Source: a virus
Virus record (IMG/VR): IMGVR_UViG_3300017708_001613
Span: 1-24,462 of that record
Length of the DNA stretch: 24,462 bases
Strand: one strand, 5' to 3'
The notes beneath the pieces were generated by a model. The model was not told the DNA's origin, did not search any database, and saw only the letters and a program-made list of their open reading frames with translations. The position numbers and the translations under genes were made by a program. Shown here one piece after another: positions 24,456-24,462 of this stretch (position 1 is its first letter; each line of letters begins with the position of its first letter).

Positions 24456-24462
24456 GGATTCT

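Overview
This window is part of the late (virion-building) region of a tailed phage with a contractile-tail, T4-like baseplate. Every credible gene lies on the minus strand, so transcription runs from position 24462 towards 1. The DNA is AT-rich (roughly one third G+C by eye) and tightly packed, with 1-3 base gaps or short overlaps at most junctions. The phage assignment rests on a gp25-like baseplate protein, a gp6/baseplate-J-like wedge protein, a gp5-like spike protein, a gp55-like late sigma factor and a tail-collar fibre. The host is probably a member of the Bacteroidota. The evidence is a BACON-like domain in the largest tail protein, a small secreted protein with ADxKVYFVKY-type repeats (DUF6150-like), few Shine-Dalgarno sequences, and one promoter that fits the Bacteroidota pattern (TTG, about 20 bases, then TAnnTTTG). 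The window looks like wild, probably marine, phage DNA; that is inference.

Layout in transcription order. (1) 24462-23382 is a small accessory module: a 145-residue unknown protein (its start may lie further upstream), a 59-residue unknown protein, and the secreted repeat protein, whose 5' end carries a very GC-rich palindromic island. (2) 23381-23244 is a 138-base AT-only-like gap. (3) 23243-21510 encodes an HD-domain hydrolase, a single-pass membrane protein and a gp55-like late sigma factor in an overlapping set. (4) 21482-16437 is the baseplate core: a small acidic helical protein, the gp5-like spike, a helical protein, a small Met-rich protein, gp25 and gp6. (5) 16435-9240 holds a DNRLRE-like virion protein, a coiled-coil protein and a 1687-residue tail protein. 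That protein carries Ig-like and BACON-like domains and a Hint (bacterial intein-like) domain near its C terminus. (6) 9217-1 holds the outer baseplate and fibre proteins: a 592-residue protein, a conserved 219-residue protein, two paralogous proteins of about 340 residues, a collar-domain fibre, and a fibre of at least 997 residues that runs off the left edge.

The likely logic is that the sigma factor drives late transcription of the baseplate and fibre genes around it. A sense-strand TATTTAT box occurs in 7 of the 8 gaps of 16 bases or more, and at three of them it is part of an identical 13-mer. The two most unusual items are the Hint domain, predicted to cut rather than splice a structural tail protein, and the GC-rich hairpin island read in frame through a signal peptide. 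No tRNA, rRNA, CRISPR array, insertion sequence or integrase was seen.
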